Assembly (NCBI GenBank): GCA_029244935.1
Contig: JAQWQF010000030.1
Location: forward strand, 1-39,099
Reading direction: 5' to 3'
Length of the DNA: 39,099 bases
DNA from: Methylophilaceae bacterium
GTDB lineage: Bacteria; Pseudomonadota; Gammaproteobacteria; Burkholderiales; Methylophilaceae
Below the pieces are notes generated by a model that saw only the letters and a list, made by a program, of their open reading frames with translations, did no database searches and was not told the DNA's origin. Positions 10,256-19,672 of this stretch are shown in pieces. The stretch's first letter is position 1, and every line of letters begins with the position of its first letter. A program made the translations under genes and the position numbers.

Positions 10256-10753
10256 ATGGAAAAGAAAAAACCACTAGTTGCTATAATTATGGGGTCCAAT
10301 AGCGACTGGCCAATTATGAAACATACAGCAGATATTCTCGATGAATTTAAAATTGCATTTGAAGCTAAGGTTATATCAGCTCATCGAACTCCAGATCTTA
10401 TGTATGAGTTTGCTGAAAAAGCAGAAAGTTCTGGGTATAAGATTATTATTGCAGGAGCAGGTGGATCAGCTCATCTTCCTGGTATGGTTGCATCTAAGAC
10501 GATAGTCCCAGTTTTAGGAGTTCCTATACCAACAAAGCATCTTGAAGGACAGGACTCATTATTATCTATTGTCCAAATGCCAAAAGGAGTCCCAGTTGCA
10601 ACTTTTGCTATTGGAGAAGCAGGAGCAGTTAATGCAGGTTTATTTGCTGCTTCAGTGATTGCTAAAAATGATCTTAAGGTCAAAGATAAATTGACTGAGT
10701 ACAGAAAAAAACAAGTTGCTAAGGTTACCAATATGAAATTGGAAGCTGATTAA
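10256..10753 (+). CDS. purE: N5-carboxyaminoimidazole ribonucleotide mutase (class I PurE)
   Basis: Converts N5-CAIR to CAIR in purine synthesis. The 165-residue protein has the class I motifs MGSNSDWPIM, SAHRTPDLM and AGAGGSAHLPGMVAS; the SAHR histidine is catalytic. It sits 2 bases after proB, and purK begins on the base after its stop, so the two enzymes of the step are made together. Confidence 0.97.
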   Translation: MEKKKPLVAIIMGSNSDWPIMKHTADILDEFKIAFEAKVISAHRTPDLMYEFAEKAESSGYKIIIAGAGGSAHLPGMVASKTIVPVLGVPIPTKHLEGQDSLLSIVQMPKGVPVATFAIGEAGAVNAGLFAASVIAKNDLKVKDKLTEYRKKQVAKVTNMKLEAD

Positions 10754-11899
10754 TTGGTAGATAATATTAAACCACCTTCAATGTTAGGTATTTTGGGTGG
10801 CGGACAATTAGGCCGTTTTTTTGTTATTTCTGCTCAAAATATGGGTTATAAAGTAACAGTTTTAGACCCCGACAAGAATAGCCCTGCGGGTAAAATCTCT
10901 GATGTTCATTTATGTGCTAGCTATAACGATAAATCAGCTTTGGATACAATTAAGAATACATGCGTTGCAGTAACTACTGAATTTGAAAATATTCCAGCTA
11001 ATACCCTTGAGTACTTAGAGACAGAATTAATTGTTAGGCCCTCGTCGAGAGCAGTTTCTATTGTGCAAAATCGAATTCATGAAAAAACATTTTTTAAGAA
11101 TAATGATTTCCCTGTAGGTCCATTTGTAGTAATTTCTGATATCAAGTCATTAGGATTAGTACCAAATGATATATATCCTGCAATTCTAAAAATTGCACAA
11201 TTTGGTTATGATGGCAAAGGCCAAACCCATGTTAATAATCGAAAAGAACTTGAGCTTGCATTTGAGGAATTTGACTGTAAGCCATGCGTTCTCGAAAAAA
11301 AATTATCTTTAGATACCGAAGTATCTGTAGTGTTAGCTAGAGCTTCTAATGGTGAAAAAGTTAATTTTCCAGTTATTGAAAATCAGCATGTTTCAGGTAT
11401 TTTGGACATCTCAATTGCTCCTGCAAGGGTTGCTAATTCTCTGTGTTGCGAAGCCATTCATTACGCTGAGTTAATAGCAAAAAAATTAAATTATATTGGG
11501 GTTATTGCCGTTGAATTCTTTATTTCAAATGAAAAAATTTATGTTAATGAAGTTGCTCCTCGCCCTCATAACTCAGGCCACCACTCTCTTGACTCTTGTG
11601 ATTTTGATCAATTTGATCAGCAAGTATTTACCCTAACAGATAGCCCACTAAATAATCCGAAATTGTTAGAAAATGCAGTAATGGTAAATTTATTAGGCGA
11701 TATCTGGTTCAAGAAACATAAATTAGCCCCACCAAACTTTGATATATTTGAGGGTTCTTCTAAAGAGGTATTACATATTTATGGTAAAAGTGAAGCGAGG
11801 CCTGGAAGAAAAATGGGCCATTTTACGGTTATTGGAAATGATATAGAAGATGTTTTAATGCGGGCAAAGAAGATTAAATCATTACTTTTAAAAAAATGA
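10754..11899 (+). CDS. purK: N5-carboxyaminoimidazole ribonucleotide synthase
   Basis: ATP-grasp enzyme of 381 residues making N5-CAIR from AIR, bicarbonate and ATP. It begins with GILGGGQLGR (nucleotide-binding loop). KIAQFGYDGKGQ (ATP-grasp), AVEFFI and NEVAPRPHNSGHHSLDSC follow. The start is read as TTG at 10754 directly after the purE stop, with GGAAG 8 bases upstream; the alternative ATG at 10781 would lose nine residues and lacks a ribosome site. Ends the obgE-proB-purE-purK run. Confidence 0.95.
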   Translation: MVDNIKPPSMLGILGGGQLGRFFVISAQNMGYKVTVLDPDKNSPAGKISDVHLCASYNDKSALDTIKNTCVAVTTEFENIPANTLEYLETELIVRPSSRAVSIVQNRIHEKTFFKNNDFPVGPFVVISDIKSLGLVPNDIYPAILKIAQFGYDGKGQTHVNNRKELELAFEEFDCKPCVLEKKLSLDTEVSVVLARASNGEKVNFPVIENQHVSGILDISIAPARVANSLCCEAIHYAELIAKKLNYIGVIAVEFFISNEKIYVNEVAPRPHNSGHHSLDSCDFDQFDQQVFTLTDSPLNNPKLLENAVMVNLLGDIWFKKHKLAPPNFDIFEGSSKEVLHIYGKSEARPGRKMGHFTVIGNDIEDVLMRAKKIKSLLLKK

Positions 11900-11924
11900 G
11901 AGTAATGATTTAATATTATCTTAA

Positions 11925-12185
11925 TTAAAGCGCTTTAATAGCTGAATTAAGTCTAGATTTGTGGCGAGCAGCTTTATTTTTATGGATAATCTTTTTGTCT
12001 GCAATTCGGTCAATCAATGATATATTTTCATCATATTGTTTTTTTGCTATTTTTTTATCTCCACTCTGAATTGCCTTAACAATCTTTTTTAATGCTGTTC
12101 TTAACATTGTACGAAGACTTGCATTGTGAGATCTCACTTTATCATTTTGTCTTGCACGTTTTTTGGCTTGTGATGTATTTGCCAT
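11925..12185 (-). CDS. rpsT: 30S ribosomal protein S20
   Basis: The 86-residue protein starts [16 protein letters not shown] and is Lys/Ala rich throughout, ending RLNSAIKAL. It binds 16S rRNA early in 30S assembly. The ATG at 12185 is chosen over a longer reading to 12257 because it gives the conserved N-terminus and has AAGGA about 12 bases upstream. It is divergent from murJ, a widespread proteobacterial arrangement. Confidence 0.97.
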   Translation of the reverse strand: MANTSQAKKRARQNDKVRSHNASLRTMLRTALKKIVKAIQSGDKKIAKKQYDENISLIDRIADKKIIHKNKAARHKSRLNSAIKAL

Positions 12186-12353
12186 AATAGAATAAATCCT
12201 TATATATACATATTTGAAATAACCTCGTATTCTATATATTTTCTCCAGTAGACACAAGCAATTATAGTGTTTTGCTATTTCATTTTTTATGTAGTGACGG
12301 AACTATAATAATGAACATGTTAAAATTCTATTTATCTTATTGAATAGTCCTTA
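12186..12353. promoter_or_regulatory. Divergent promoter region, rpsT / murJ
   Basis: This 168-base gap has two perfect TATAAT boxes facing apart: 12266-12261 on the minus strand (toward rpsT) and 12304-12309 on the plus strand (toward murJ). Neither has a good -35 at 16-18 bases, so each is only a candidate. No terminator, RNA or small gene was seen. Confidence 0.4.
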
Positions 12354-13892
12354 ATGAATATATCTAGAACACTAGCTAATGTAAGTGGTATGACTACCTT
12401 ATCGAGAATCCTTGGTTTCTTAAGGGATAGTATTATTGCAGCTACTTTTGGGGTAGGTGTAGCAACTGATGCTTTTTTTGTTGCATTTAAAATTCCAAAC
12501 TTATTAAGGAGAATTTCTGCTGAAGGCGCATTTACCCAAGCTTTTATTCCTATCCTGGCTGAATATAAGGCTAAAAAATCTAAAAGAGATGTTGATTTAT
12601 TAATAAATAAAGTCGCTACTTTGTTGGCTATTATACTAGTTATTATTACATTAATTGGTATTTTTGGAGCACCTTGGTTGATATATATTAGTGCTCCGGG
12701 TTTTAGCAGTGACCCAGATAAATTCATGCTAACCGTCGAATTGCTGAGAATCACATTTCCATACATACTTTTTATTTCGTTAGTCTCGATGGCAGGAGGA
12801 ATATTAAATACTTTTGGAAAATATAATGTTCCAGCTTTTACTCCAGTATGGCTAAATGTATCCCTTATCGTCGGTGCTTTATTTTTTTCAAATTCATTTT
12901 CTGAGCCAGTATTCGTGTTGGCATGGGCTGTTTTTATTGGCGGAATATTGCAGTTAATATTTCAGTTACCATTTTTATCCCAAATTAACTGTATACCAAG
13001 GGCTGATTTTGATTTTAAAGAGCCAGGACTTTGGAAAATGATGAAGTTAATGATACCTGCAATTTTGGGGGTCTCAATTACCCAAATTTCATTATTAATC
13101 AACACAATTTTTGCTTCCTTTTTGGCAACTGGAAGTGTTTCTTGGCTATATTATGCTGATCGATTGATGGAGTTTCCTGCAGGCGTTCTGGGAGTCGCCT
13201 TAAGCACTGTTTTATTGCCGAGTCTTTCAAAAAGCTTTTCAGATAATAAACACATAGAATATTCTAGGCTAATTAATTGGGGTCTAAGATTGGCAGTTTT
13301 GTTGGGAGCTCCTGCAGCTGTTGCTTTAGGAATACTGTCTATTCCAATTATATCTACATTGTTTTTTTATGGTGCGTTTACTCAGCATGATGTAGTTATG
13401 ACACAATATGCAGTAATTGCATATAGCATTGGTTTAATAGGTTTAATTTTGGTTAAGGTACTTGCGCCAGCATTTTACGCCCAACAAAATATTAAAACCC
13501 CGGTTAAGATTGCTATTTTTACTTTATTTTGTACACAATTCATGAATTTAATATTTATTGGTTACTTCAAGCATGCAGGATTGGCTCTTGCGGTTGGATT
13601 AGGGGCATGTATCAATGCAGGGCTACTTTTCTATTTTTTAAAAAAATACAAAGCTTTTAAATTAGAAACCCAATGGCTATCTTTTATACTTAAAATAATT
13701 TCTGCTCTTATAGTTATGTCACTTTTTTTATTGTATTCACGAGGTACAATAGAAGAATGGACGTCATTTAGTCTACTTGGCAAGATATCAAGATTATTTT
13801 TTCTAGTTAGCTCAGGTTCAGCAGTATATTTCTTGGCCTTGTTCTTATTGGGTATTAATCTTAAAGAATTACTTAATAAAAAGATTATATAA
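12354..13892 (+). CDS. murJ: Lipid II flippase MurJ
   Basis: Inner-membrane flippase (formerly MviN) that moves lipid II to the periplasmic side for peptidoglycan synthesis. It has 512 residues with many hydrophobic segments, consistent with about 14 membrane helices. Family signatures include TTLSRILGFLRDSIIA, GVGVATDAFFVAFKIPNL, RRISAEGAFTQAFIP, and YYADRLMEFPAGVLGVALSTVLLPSLS. Essential in most Gram-negatives. Followed after 3 bases by ribF. Confidence 0.96.
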   Translation: MNISRTLANVSGMTTLSRILGFLRDSIIAATFGVGVATDAFFVAFKIPNLLRRISAEGAFTQAFIPILAEYKAKKSKRDVDLLINKVATLLAIILVIITLIGIFGAPWLIYISAPGFSSDPDKFMLTVELLRITFPYILFISLVSMAGGILNTFGKYNVPAFTPVWLNVSLIVGALFFSNSFSEPVFVLAWAVFIGGILQLIFQLPFLSQINCIPRADFDFKEPGLWKMMKLMIPAILGVSITQISLLINTIFASFLATGSVSWLYYADRLMEFPAGVLGVALSTVLLPSLSKSFSDNKHIEYSRLINWGLRLAVLLGAPAAVALGILSIPIISTLFFYGAFTQHDVVMTQYAVIAYSIGLIGLILVKVLAPAFYAQQNIKTPVKIAIFTLFCTQFMNLIFIGYFKHAGLALAVGLGACINAGLLFYFLKKYKAFKLETQWLSFILKIISALIVMSLFLLYSRGTIEEWTSFSLLGKISRLFFLVSSGSAVYFLALFLLGINLKELLNKKII

Positions 13893-13895
13893 TTT

Positions 13896-14792
13896 ATGCA
13901 GGTATTTAGACATTTACCAGAAGCTAATGCTGCATGCGCAGTCACCATAGGGAATTATGATGGCCTCCATCTAGGACATCAAAAAATATTAGAAACTCTG
14001 ATCTTTGAATCAAAGAAAAGGCAACTTGAAACAGCGGTGATAACTTTTGATCCACATCCAAAAGAATTTTTCTCTCCAGCAAGTGCTCCCTCAAGAATTA
14101 TAAGCCTTAGGGAGAAGTTGGAATTCTTTGAAGAGCTTAATATAGATAGGGTTTACATTATCAAGTTTGACAAGAAATTTTCTGAGATTAAATCTGATGA
14201 ATTCATTAACATTCTAAAAGTTATAAAAACTAATTTAGTTGTAGTGGGTGAAGATTTTAAATTTGGTAATAAGCGTGAGGGGACTATCAATCATATTGCA
14301 AATGAATTAATCGAAGTTATTGGAGTGAAAGAAATTACATCTGATGGACAAAGAATTTCCAGCACTACAATTAGACAAAGCCTCCATGAAGGTGACTTTT
14401 TAAAAGTTGAGCTACTTATGGGAAGGCCATATTCTATTTCAGGAAAAATTATTCATGGTAATAAATTGGCAAGAGAAATAGGTTTTCCAACCGCAAATAT
14501 TCATATGTTTCATAATCGTCCGCCATTAAATGGTGTGTTTGCTGTAAAATTGGGAAGTAATTTTGGTGTAGCAAATTTAGGAACTAGGCCAACTATAGGG
14601 GGAATTTCTAAGCTTCATCTTGAGGTACATCTATTTAATTTTTCAGATGATGTATACGGAAAACATGTACATGTTATTTTTTTGAAGAAAATAAGAGAGG
14701 AACTAAAATTTAATAGTATCGATGAACTAAAAGAACAAATTTTAATTGATATTGAGAAAGTAAATATATATATACAAAGCTATGACAGATAA
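13896..14792 (+). CDS. ribF: Bifunctional riboflavin kinase / FAD synthetase
   Basis: Makes FMN and then FAD from riboflavin. The 298-residue protein has an N-terminal nucleotidyltransferase domain with [12 protein letters not shown] (18-28) and [14 protein letters not shown], then SSTTIRQ. The C-terminal riboflavin kinase domain (~180-298) has GFPTANIH and [10 protein letters not shown]. Overlaps the ileS start by 11 bases in the conserved murJ-ribF-ileS-lspA order. Confidence 0.96.
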   Translation: MQVFRHLPEANAACAVTIGNYDGLHLGHQKILETLIFESKKRQLETAVITFDPHPKEFFSPASAPSRIISLREKLEFFEELNIDRVYIIKFDKKFSEIKSDEFINILKVIKTNLVVVGEDFKFGNKREGTINHIANELIEVIGVKEITSDGQRISSTTIRQSLHEGDFLKVELLMGRPYSISGKIIHGNKLAREIGFPTANIHMFHNRPPLNGVFAVKLGSNFGVANLGTRPTIGGISKLHLEVHLFNFSDDVYGKHVHVIFLKKIREELKFNSIDELKEQILIDIEKVNIYIQSYDR

Positions 14793-17553
14793 AAACAAAT
14801 ATAAATTAAATCTCCCTGATACAATTTTTCCAATGAGAGGTAACCTTGCAAAGAGAGAGCCGGATTGGGTAAAACAGTGGAATAAACGTAACCTATATCA
14901 AGAAGTTTCTAACTCCAGAAAGGGAAAGAAAAAATATGTACTGCATGATGGTCCTCCTTATGCGAATGGAGATATTCATATAGGCCATGCAGTTAATAAA
15001 ATTTTGAAAGATTTTATTGTTAAATCTAAAATTCTTTCTGGATATGATGCTCCGTATATCCCAGGATGGGACTGCCATGGATTGCCAATCGAATTAGTTG
15101 TTGAAAAAAAACATGGTAAAAATATTGATCCAACCAAGTTTAGATCATTATGCCGCTCGTATGCTTTAGAGCAAGTTGAGAAACAAAAGAAGGACTTTCA
15201 GCGTTTAGGAGTATTGGGTGACTGGCAAAATCCATATCTAACACTAGATTACAAAACTGAAGCAGATATTGTTCGCTCTCTTGGCAATATATATAAAAAT
15301 GGTTATTTATATCAAGGAAGTAAGCCGGTTCATTGGTGCACGGATTGTAGTTCTGCTTTAGCGGAAGCAGAAGTCGAATATGAAGACAAGATATCACCTG
15401 CAATTGATGTGGGTTTTATTTCTTCGGAACATCAAAAGTTAGAAAAAATATTTGGAATTACTTCCCCAAAAAAAATTATGGCTGTGATTTGGACAACAAC
15501 ACCATGGACACTTCCAGCAAATGAGGCTATATCGGTGCACCCTGAACTTGAATATGGAATATATGAAACTAATGAAAAGCTTTTAATTTTATCTTCAGAG
15601 CTGGCAGAAGAAAGGTTAAGTAAGTATAAGTTTGAATTAGTTAAGCTTGGAATATGCAAAGGAAGTCAGCTCGAAGGAGTAATGTTTTCTCATCCATTTC
15701 TTGAAAAATATGTACCAATTATTTGTGGGGACCATGTAACAACTGAGGCAGGCACGGGATTAGTCCATACAGCACCTGCGCATGGAATTGATGATTATAT
15801 TGTAGGAAGTAAATATAATTTACCAGTTGAAAATCCCGTTGATGAAGAAGGAAAATTTAAGAAGAGCGCTCCATTTTTCGCTGGCTTATCTGTTTGGAAA
15901 GCAAATCCTCTTATAACAGAAGTGCTGAAAAATAATAATACGTTACTTCTTAATGAAAATAATAACCATAGCTATCCACATTGCTGGAGACATAAAGCAC
16001 CTATTATTTTTAGGGCGACACATCAATGGTTTATTGGTATGAATCATAAAGGTAAGGATAATAAGTCTATAAGAGACTTTTCTTACAAGGCAGTACTTAA
16101 GACAAAATTTTTCCCTGATTGGGGTAAAAAAAGACTCGAATCTATGATTAAAAATAGGCCAGATTGGTGTATTTCACGACAAAGAAATTGGGGGGTACCT
16201 ATACCTATTTTTCTAAATAGAGAGACAAATTTACCTCATCCAAGAACAGAAGAATTCTTTGAAATTATTGCAACAATGATTGAAAAAGATGGAATTGATG
16301 CATGGTTTAACATGGATCCATCAATCCTTCTTGGAGATGAGGTAAAGGATTATATAAAGATTCAAGATACATTAGATGTATGGTTTGATTCTGGAACTTC
16401 ACATCAATCTGTATTATTACCAAGAGAAGAATTATCTAGCCCAGCTGATCTCTATTTAGAAGGGTCGGATCAGCATCGAGGTTGGTTTCAGTCAAGCTTA
16501 TTAACTAGCTGTGCCATTAACGGTAAGGCACCATATCTTGCCTTACTAACCCATGGTTTTGTTGTTGACGGGCAAGGTTATAAGATGAGTAAATCTAAAG
16601 GAAATGTCATAGCTCCACAGAAAATAATGGACCAATATGGAGCTGATATATTGAGATTATGGGTAGCATCTACAGATTATTCAGGAGAATTGAATATTTC
16701 AGATGAAATTATGAAGCGTGTATCTGAAAGTTACAGAAGAATAAGAAATACATTGAGATTTTTATGCGCAAATCTAGATGACTTTGATCATAAGACTATG
16801 AAGATTGAAGTTTCTCAAATGGTTTCTATTGATAAATATAGCTTATTTTTACTTGATGAACTGCAAGAATCAATTCTTAAGGATTATGATAATTTTGAAT
16901 TTTATTTAGCTATTCAAAAGTTTGTGTCATTTTGTTCTGAAGATATGGGAGGTTTCTATCTAGATGTTCTTAAGGATAGACTTTATACGCTAAGCGAAAA
17001 TTCAAAAGAAAGGCGTTCGGCACAAATGGCGCTCTATCATATAACTCAGTCACTTATTCGAATAATGGCACCTATTTTAAGTTTTACAGCACAAGAAGTA
17101 TGGGAAGTTACTAATAAAGATCATAAAAATACTGTTTTTTCTGATTTTTGGTACGACGTTCCTTCTCATTCTTTATCAAAAGAAGAGCTTGATGCCTGGA
17201 AAACTCTCATAGAAATTAGGAATATAGCTAATAAAAAAATCGAGGAGATTAGAGAAAAGGGCGAAGTTGGATCATCGTTACAAGCTGAATTAGAGATTGT
17301 TGCCAAGCCTAGTATCTATAAACATCTTTTGAGTTTTCAAGAAGATTTAAAATATATATTTATTACATCATCAGTTAGTATAAAAGAAGCTGAGGGTGAA
17401 ACTAAAATTTCTGTCTATGCTTCTCCGCACTCTAAGTGTGATCGATGTTGGCATTATGCTGAGTCGGTTGGGTCAATAAAAGAACATTCAAACCTTTGTA
17501 GCAGATGTTATTCAAACATTTCTGGGCAAGGTGAATTAAGGGTTCATGCGTAA
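14782..17553 (+). CDS. ileS: Isoleucyl-tRNA synthetase
   Basis: Class I synthetase, 923 residues. HIGH is at 66-69 and KMSKS at 601-605. The CP1 editing domain is present ([22 protein letters not shown]), which clears mischarged valine. The C-terminal zinc finger keeps four cysteines, Cys886, Cys889, Cys906 and Cys909, as in bacterial IleS of the E. coli type. Normal length, no breaks. Overlaps ribF at the start and lspA at the end (8 bases). Confidence 0.98.
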   Translation: MTDKNKYKLNLPDTIFPMRGNLAKREPDWVKQWNKRNLYQEVSNSRKGKKKYVLHDGPPYANGDIHIGHAVNKILKDFIVKSKILSGYDAPYIPGWDCHGLPIELVVEKKHGKNIDPTKFRSLCRSYALEQVEKQKKDFQRLGVLGDWQNPYLTLDYKTEADIVRSLGNIYKNGYLYQGSKPVHWCTDCSSALAEAEVEYEDKISPAIDVGFISSEHQKLEKIFGITSPKKIMAVIWTTTPWTLPANEAISVHPELEYGIYETNEKLLILSSELAEERLSKYKFELVKLGICKGSQLEGVMFSHPFLEKYVPIICGDHVTTEAGTGLVHTAPAHGIDDYIVGSKYNLPVENPVDEEGKFKKSAPFFAGLSVWKANPLITEVLKNNNTLLLNENNNHSYPHCWRHKAPIIFRATHQWFIGMNHKGKDNKSIRDFSYKAVLKTKFFPDWGKKRLESMIKNRPDWCISRQRNWGVPIPIFLNRETNLPHPRTEEFFEIIATMIEKDGIDAWFNMDPSILLGDEVKDYIKIQDTLDVWFDSGTSHQSVLLPREELSSPADLYLEGSDQHRGWFQSSLLTSCAINGKAPYLALLTHGFVVDGQGYKMSKSKGNVIAPQKIMDQYGADILRLWVASTDYSGELNISDEIMKRVSESYRRIRNTLRFLCANLDDFDHKTMKIEVSQMVSIDKYSLFLLDELQESILKDYDNFEFYLAIQKFVSFCSEDMGGFYLDVLKDRLYTLSENSKERRSAQMALYHITQSLIRIMAPILSFTAQEVWEVTNKDHKNTVFSDFWYDVPSHSLSKEELDAWKTLIEIRNIANKKIEEIREKGEVGSSLQAELEIVAKPSIYKHLLSFQEDLKYIFITSSVSIKEAEGETKISVYASPHSKCDRCWHYAESVGSIKEHSNLCSRCYSNISGQGELRVHA

Positions 17554-18007
17554 ATTTATACTAATGAGTATTTTAATACTCGTTTTAGACCAAGCAAGTA
17601 AATTAATAATAGTAAGCTATATTCCATACGAAAGTTATGTTTCTATAACCTCATTTTTTAAGCTTGTAAATTTTCATAATTCTGGAGCAGCGTTTAGTTT
17701 TCTCCATAACTCGGGTGGATGGCAACGATATTTTTTAATCCTTATAACCCTTTTGGCCATCATATGGATTATATTTATGCTCATGAAAAATCAGGATAAG
17801 CTAATACTCTCAGTTGGATTATTATTTATTTTAGGAGGGGCACTGGGAAATCTAATTGATCGGATTAGACTAGGTTACGTGATTGATTTTATTTACCTTC
17901 ACATTGATAATTGGTATTGGCCTGCTTTTAATGTAGCTGACAGTGCGATATGTATTGGTGCTGCATTCCTAATTTATGATATGTGTAAAAGACGAAATTA
18001 TGAATGA
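17546..18007 (+). CDS. lspA: Prolipoprotein signal peptidase (signal peptidase II)
   Basis: Inner-membrane aspartyl protease that cuts lipoprotein signal peptides before the lipidated cysteine. The 153-residue protein has four hydrophobic segments. Catalytic aspartates are Asp114 (YVIDFI) and Asp132 (FNVADSAI), 18 residues apart as in E. coli; [10 protein letters not shown] precedes the first. Overlaps ileS by 8 bases and yjbQ by 8 bases. A client, the lipoprotein LptE, is encoded at 32035. Confidence 0.96.
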   Translation: MRKFILMSILILVLDQASKLIIVSYIPYESYVSITSFFKLVNFHNSGAAFSFLHNSGGWQRYFLILITLLAIIWIIFMLMKNQDKLILSVGLLFILGGALGNLIDRIRLGYVIDFIYLHIDNWYWPAFNVADSAICIGAAFLIYDMCKRRNYE

Positions 18008-18446
18008 TGTAAATAAAGTTAAAGAAATAAAGCAGAGTTTTGGGGAATTACATAAGCAAACTAATGGACGTAATTTGTATGATATCACTGATGATATTGA
18101 AAGTTGGATAGAGAAACAGGATATATTAAATGGATTATTAACAATACAAATTTTACATACGTCAGCAAGTTTATTAATTAATGAAAACTATGACCCTGAT
18201 GTACTAGTTGACCTAAAAAGTTTTTTTGATAGGCTAGTACCTGATGGCGATCAATTGTTTATTCATACTGCCGAGGGTAAAGATGATATGCCTTCACATA
18301 TTAGAACAGCCTTAACACAGACTAATCTATCAATTCCCATTCGAAATAAAAAATTATTACTTGGACAGTGGCAAGGTATTTTTATATTTGAGCACCGATT
18401 AAATAGTTTTTCTCGAAAAATAAATATTCATTATATTGGGGATTAA
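18000..18446 (+). CDS. YjbQ family protein (UPF0047)
   Basis: A 148-residue member of the YjbQ/UPF0047 family: LTIQILHTSASLLINEN with DPDVLVDL, then HIRTALTQTNLSIPI and LLLGQWQGIFIFEHR. The His residues in LHTSAS, MPSHIR and FEHR are the conserved cluster of the family. Weak thiamine-phosphate synthase activity has been reported for some members, but the physiological role is unsettled. Start taken as ATG 18000, overlapping the lspA stop by 8 bases; an upstream Met at 17976 lies deeper inside lspA. Its place after lspA suggests only co-transcription. Confidence 0.88.
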   Translation: MNDVNKVKEIKQSFGELHKQTNGRNLYDITDDIESWIEKQDILNGLLTIQILHTSASLLINENYDPDVLVDLKSFFDRLVPDGDQLFIHTAEGKDDMPSHIRTALTQTNLSIPIRNKKLLLGQWQGIFIFEHRLNSFSRKINIHYIGD

Positions 18447-18457
18447 AAATAAGAAAA

Positions 18458-19672
18458 CTACCTTGTCCAACTCAGCGGATTAAATGGTTTACTATTTTTT
18501 CTGAGCTCGTAATAAACCCCATTAGTTTTATTGCCACCACTATTTCCGACAATAGCAATGGCGTCACCACTATTGACAATCTCATCGGGTTGTTTGAGTA
18601 ATGATTGATTATTTCCATAGAGGCTCATATAGCCCTTACCATGATTAATGATAATAATATTTCCATATCCCGGCAACCAATCTGAAAAAACAATTTGACC
18701 TTTAGCAACTGCAAAAACCTCATTACCTTCATTCGCTTTAATAAATATACCTTTCCAACGAGTTCCTGTAGTGGGTCTTTTTTTACCAAACTTATAAATT
18801 ATTTTTCCATTAACAGGTAGTTTTAATTTTCTTTTTAGCTTTTTGAAGTTAATCCCATTGAATTGTTGAGCTGGAATATTTTTCTTATCGATATTCTGCT
18901 TACTTTGTATTTTATTCTTTTTAGCATTTTCAATTGATTTTTTAATTAGATTGTTAATAAGTTTTGTAAGTTTTTTTTCATCATTAATTAACTTTGATTT
19001 TTTCTTTTTTTGTGTTGTGATTTTATTATCTATCTTTTTTAAAATCTTTGATTTTTTCTTCTTTTGCTTAATTAATTGCTTTGCTTTTTTTTCTTTAGTT
19101 TTTTTTAATGTAATAACTTTTTTAAGTGCTGCATCAATTTTTTTCTTGTTCTTATTAAGCTCTTTGTATTTTTTCCTTATTTCATTGATGTTTTTATTTT
19201 GTGATATTGTAAATAATCGAATATATTCAATGTCACGTGAAATCTGGTTTGGGTTCAATCCTTCAAGAATCATTTGAATCTGCGATGACTCACCTTGGGT
19301 ATACGTTCTATAGAAATGCTGAGCTAGAATCTTCTTCCTGTCTTTAATATCCTTATTTAGTCTCTTAAGCGTTTTTTTAAGTACCTTTAAATTTTTTGCA
19401 TTTCTTTTAACCTTTTTTTTAATTTTATAAATTTCTCTTTTTGTGCCGCTAATCTTTTTTTCTTCACTTTTAAGTTCTTTAGATAATGTTTTTTTAACTT
19501 TAGTATTTTTTTTAATCTCCTTATTGATAACCTCAATATTTTTTTTAATTTCAATTAGATCATCTTCTTTATTGGAAACTGAGTTACCAGATAAGGCAAT
19601 ATTTGGAGACAGCTGGAAAATAAATATAGCTGCAAGAATTAAAGCTTTAATTTTAATTCTGCCCTTATTCAT
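18458..19672 (-). CDS. envC: EnvC-like murein hydrolase activator (degenerate M23/LytM domain)
   Basis: A 404-residue protein exported by an N-terminal signal (KIKALILAAIFIFQLSP...ALS). Residues ~30-250 are very Lys-rich coiled coil; ~295-404 form a LytM/M23 domain. The zinc ligands of active M23 enzymes are missing: the first site reads RWKGIFIK, not HxGID, and the HLHFE motif reads GVYYELR. This is the pattern of EnvC, which activates amidases such as AmiA/AmiB at the septum instead of cutting peptidoglycan. ATG 19672 is chosen over the TTG one codon upstream. It overlaps gpmI by 8 bases, as in many proteobacteria. Confidence 0.9.
   Translation of the reverse strand: MNKGRIKIKALILAAIFIFQLSPNIALSGNSVSNKEDDLIEIKKNIEVINKEIKKNTKVKKTLSKELKSEEKKISGTKREIYKIKKKVKRNAKNLKVLKKTLKRLNKDIKDRKKILAQHFYRTYTQGESSQIQMILEGLNPNQISRDIEYIRLFTISQNKNINEIRKKYKELNKNKKKIDAALKKVITLKKTKEKKAKQLIKQKKKKSKILKKIDNKITTQKKKKSKLINDEKKLTKLINNLIKKSIENAKKNKIQSKQNIDKKNIPAQQFNGINFKKLKRKLKLPVNGKIIYKFGKKRPTTGTRWKGIFIKANEGNEVFAVAKGQIVFSDWLPGYGNIIIINHGKGYMSLYGNNQSLLKQPDEIVNSGDAIAIVGNSGGNKTNGVYYELRKNSKPFNPLSWTR

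Noticed and set aside
11924-11939. 16-base perfect palindrome ATTAAAGCGCTTTAAT between purK and rpsT
   Set aside because: It is mostly the last codons and stop of rpsT (Lys-Ala-Leu-stop); no T-tract follows on either side, so it is not a terminator, and no binding-site family fits.
12332-12766. 144-codon minus-strand frame opposite murJ
   Set aside because: Antisense to conserved MurJ helices and would block the murJ control region; no family resemblance.
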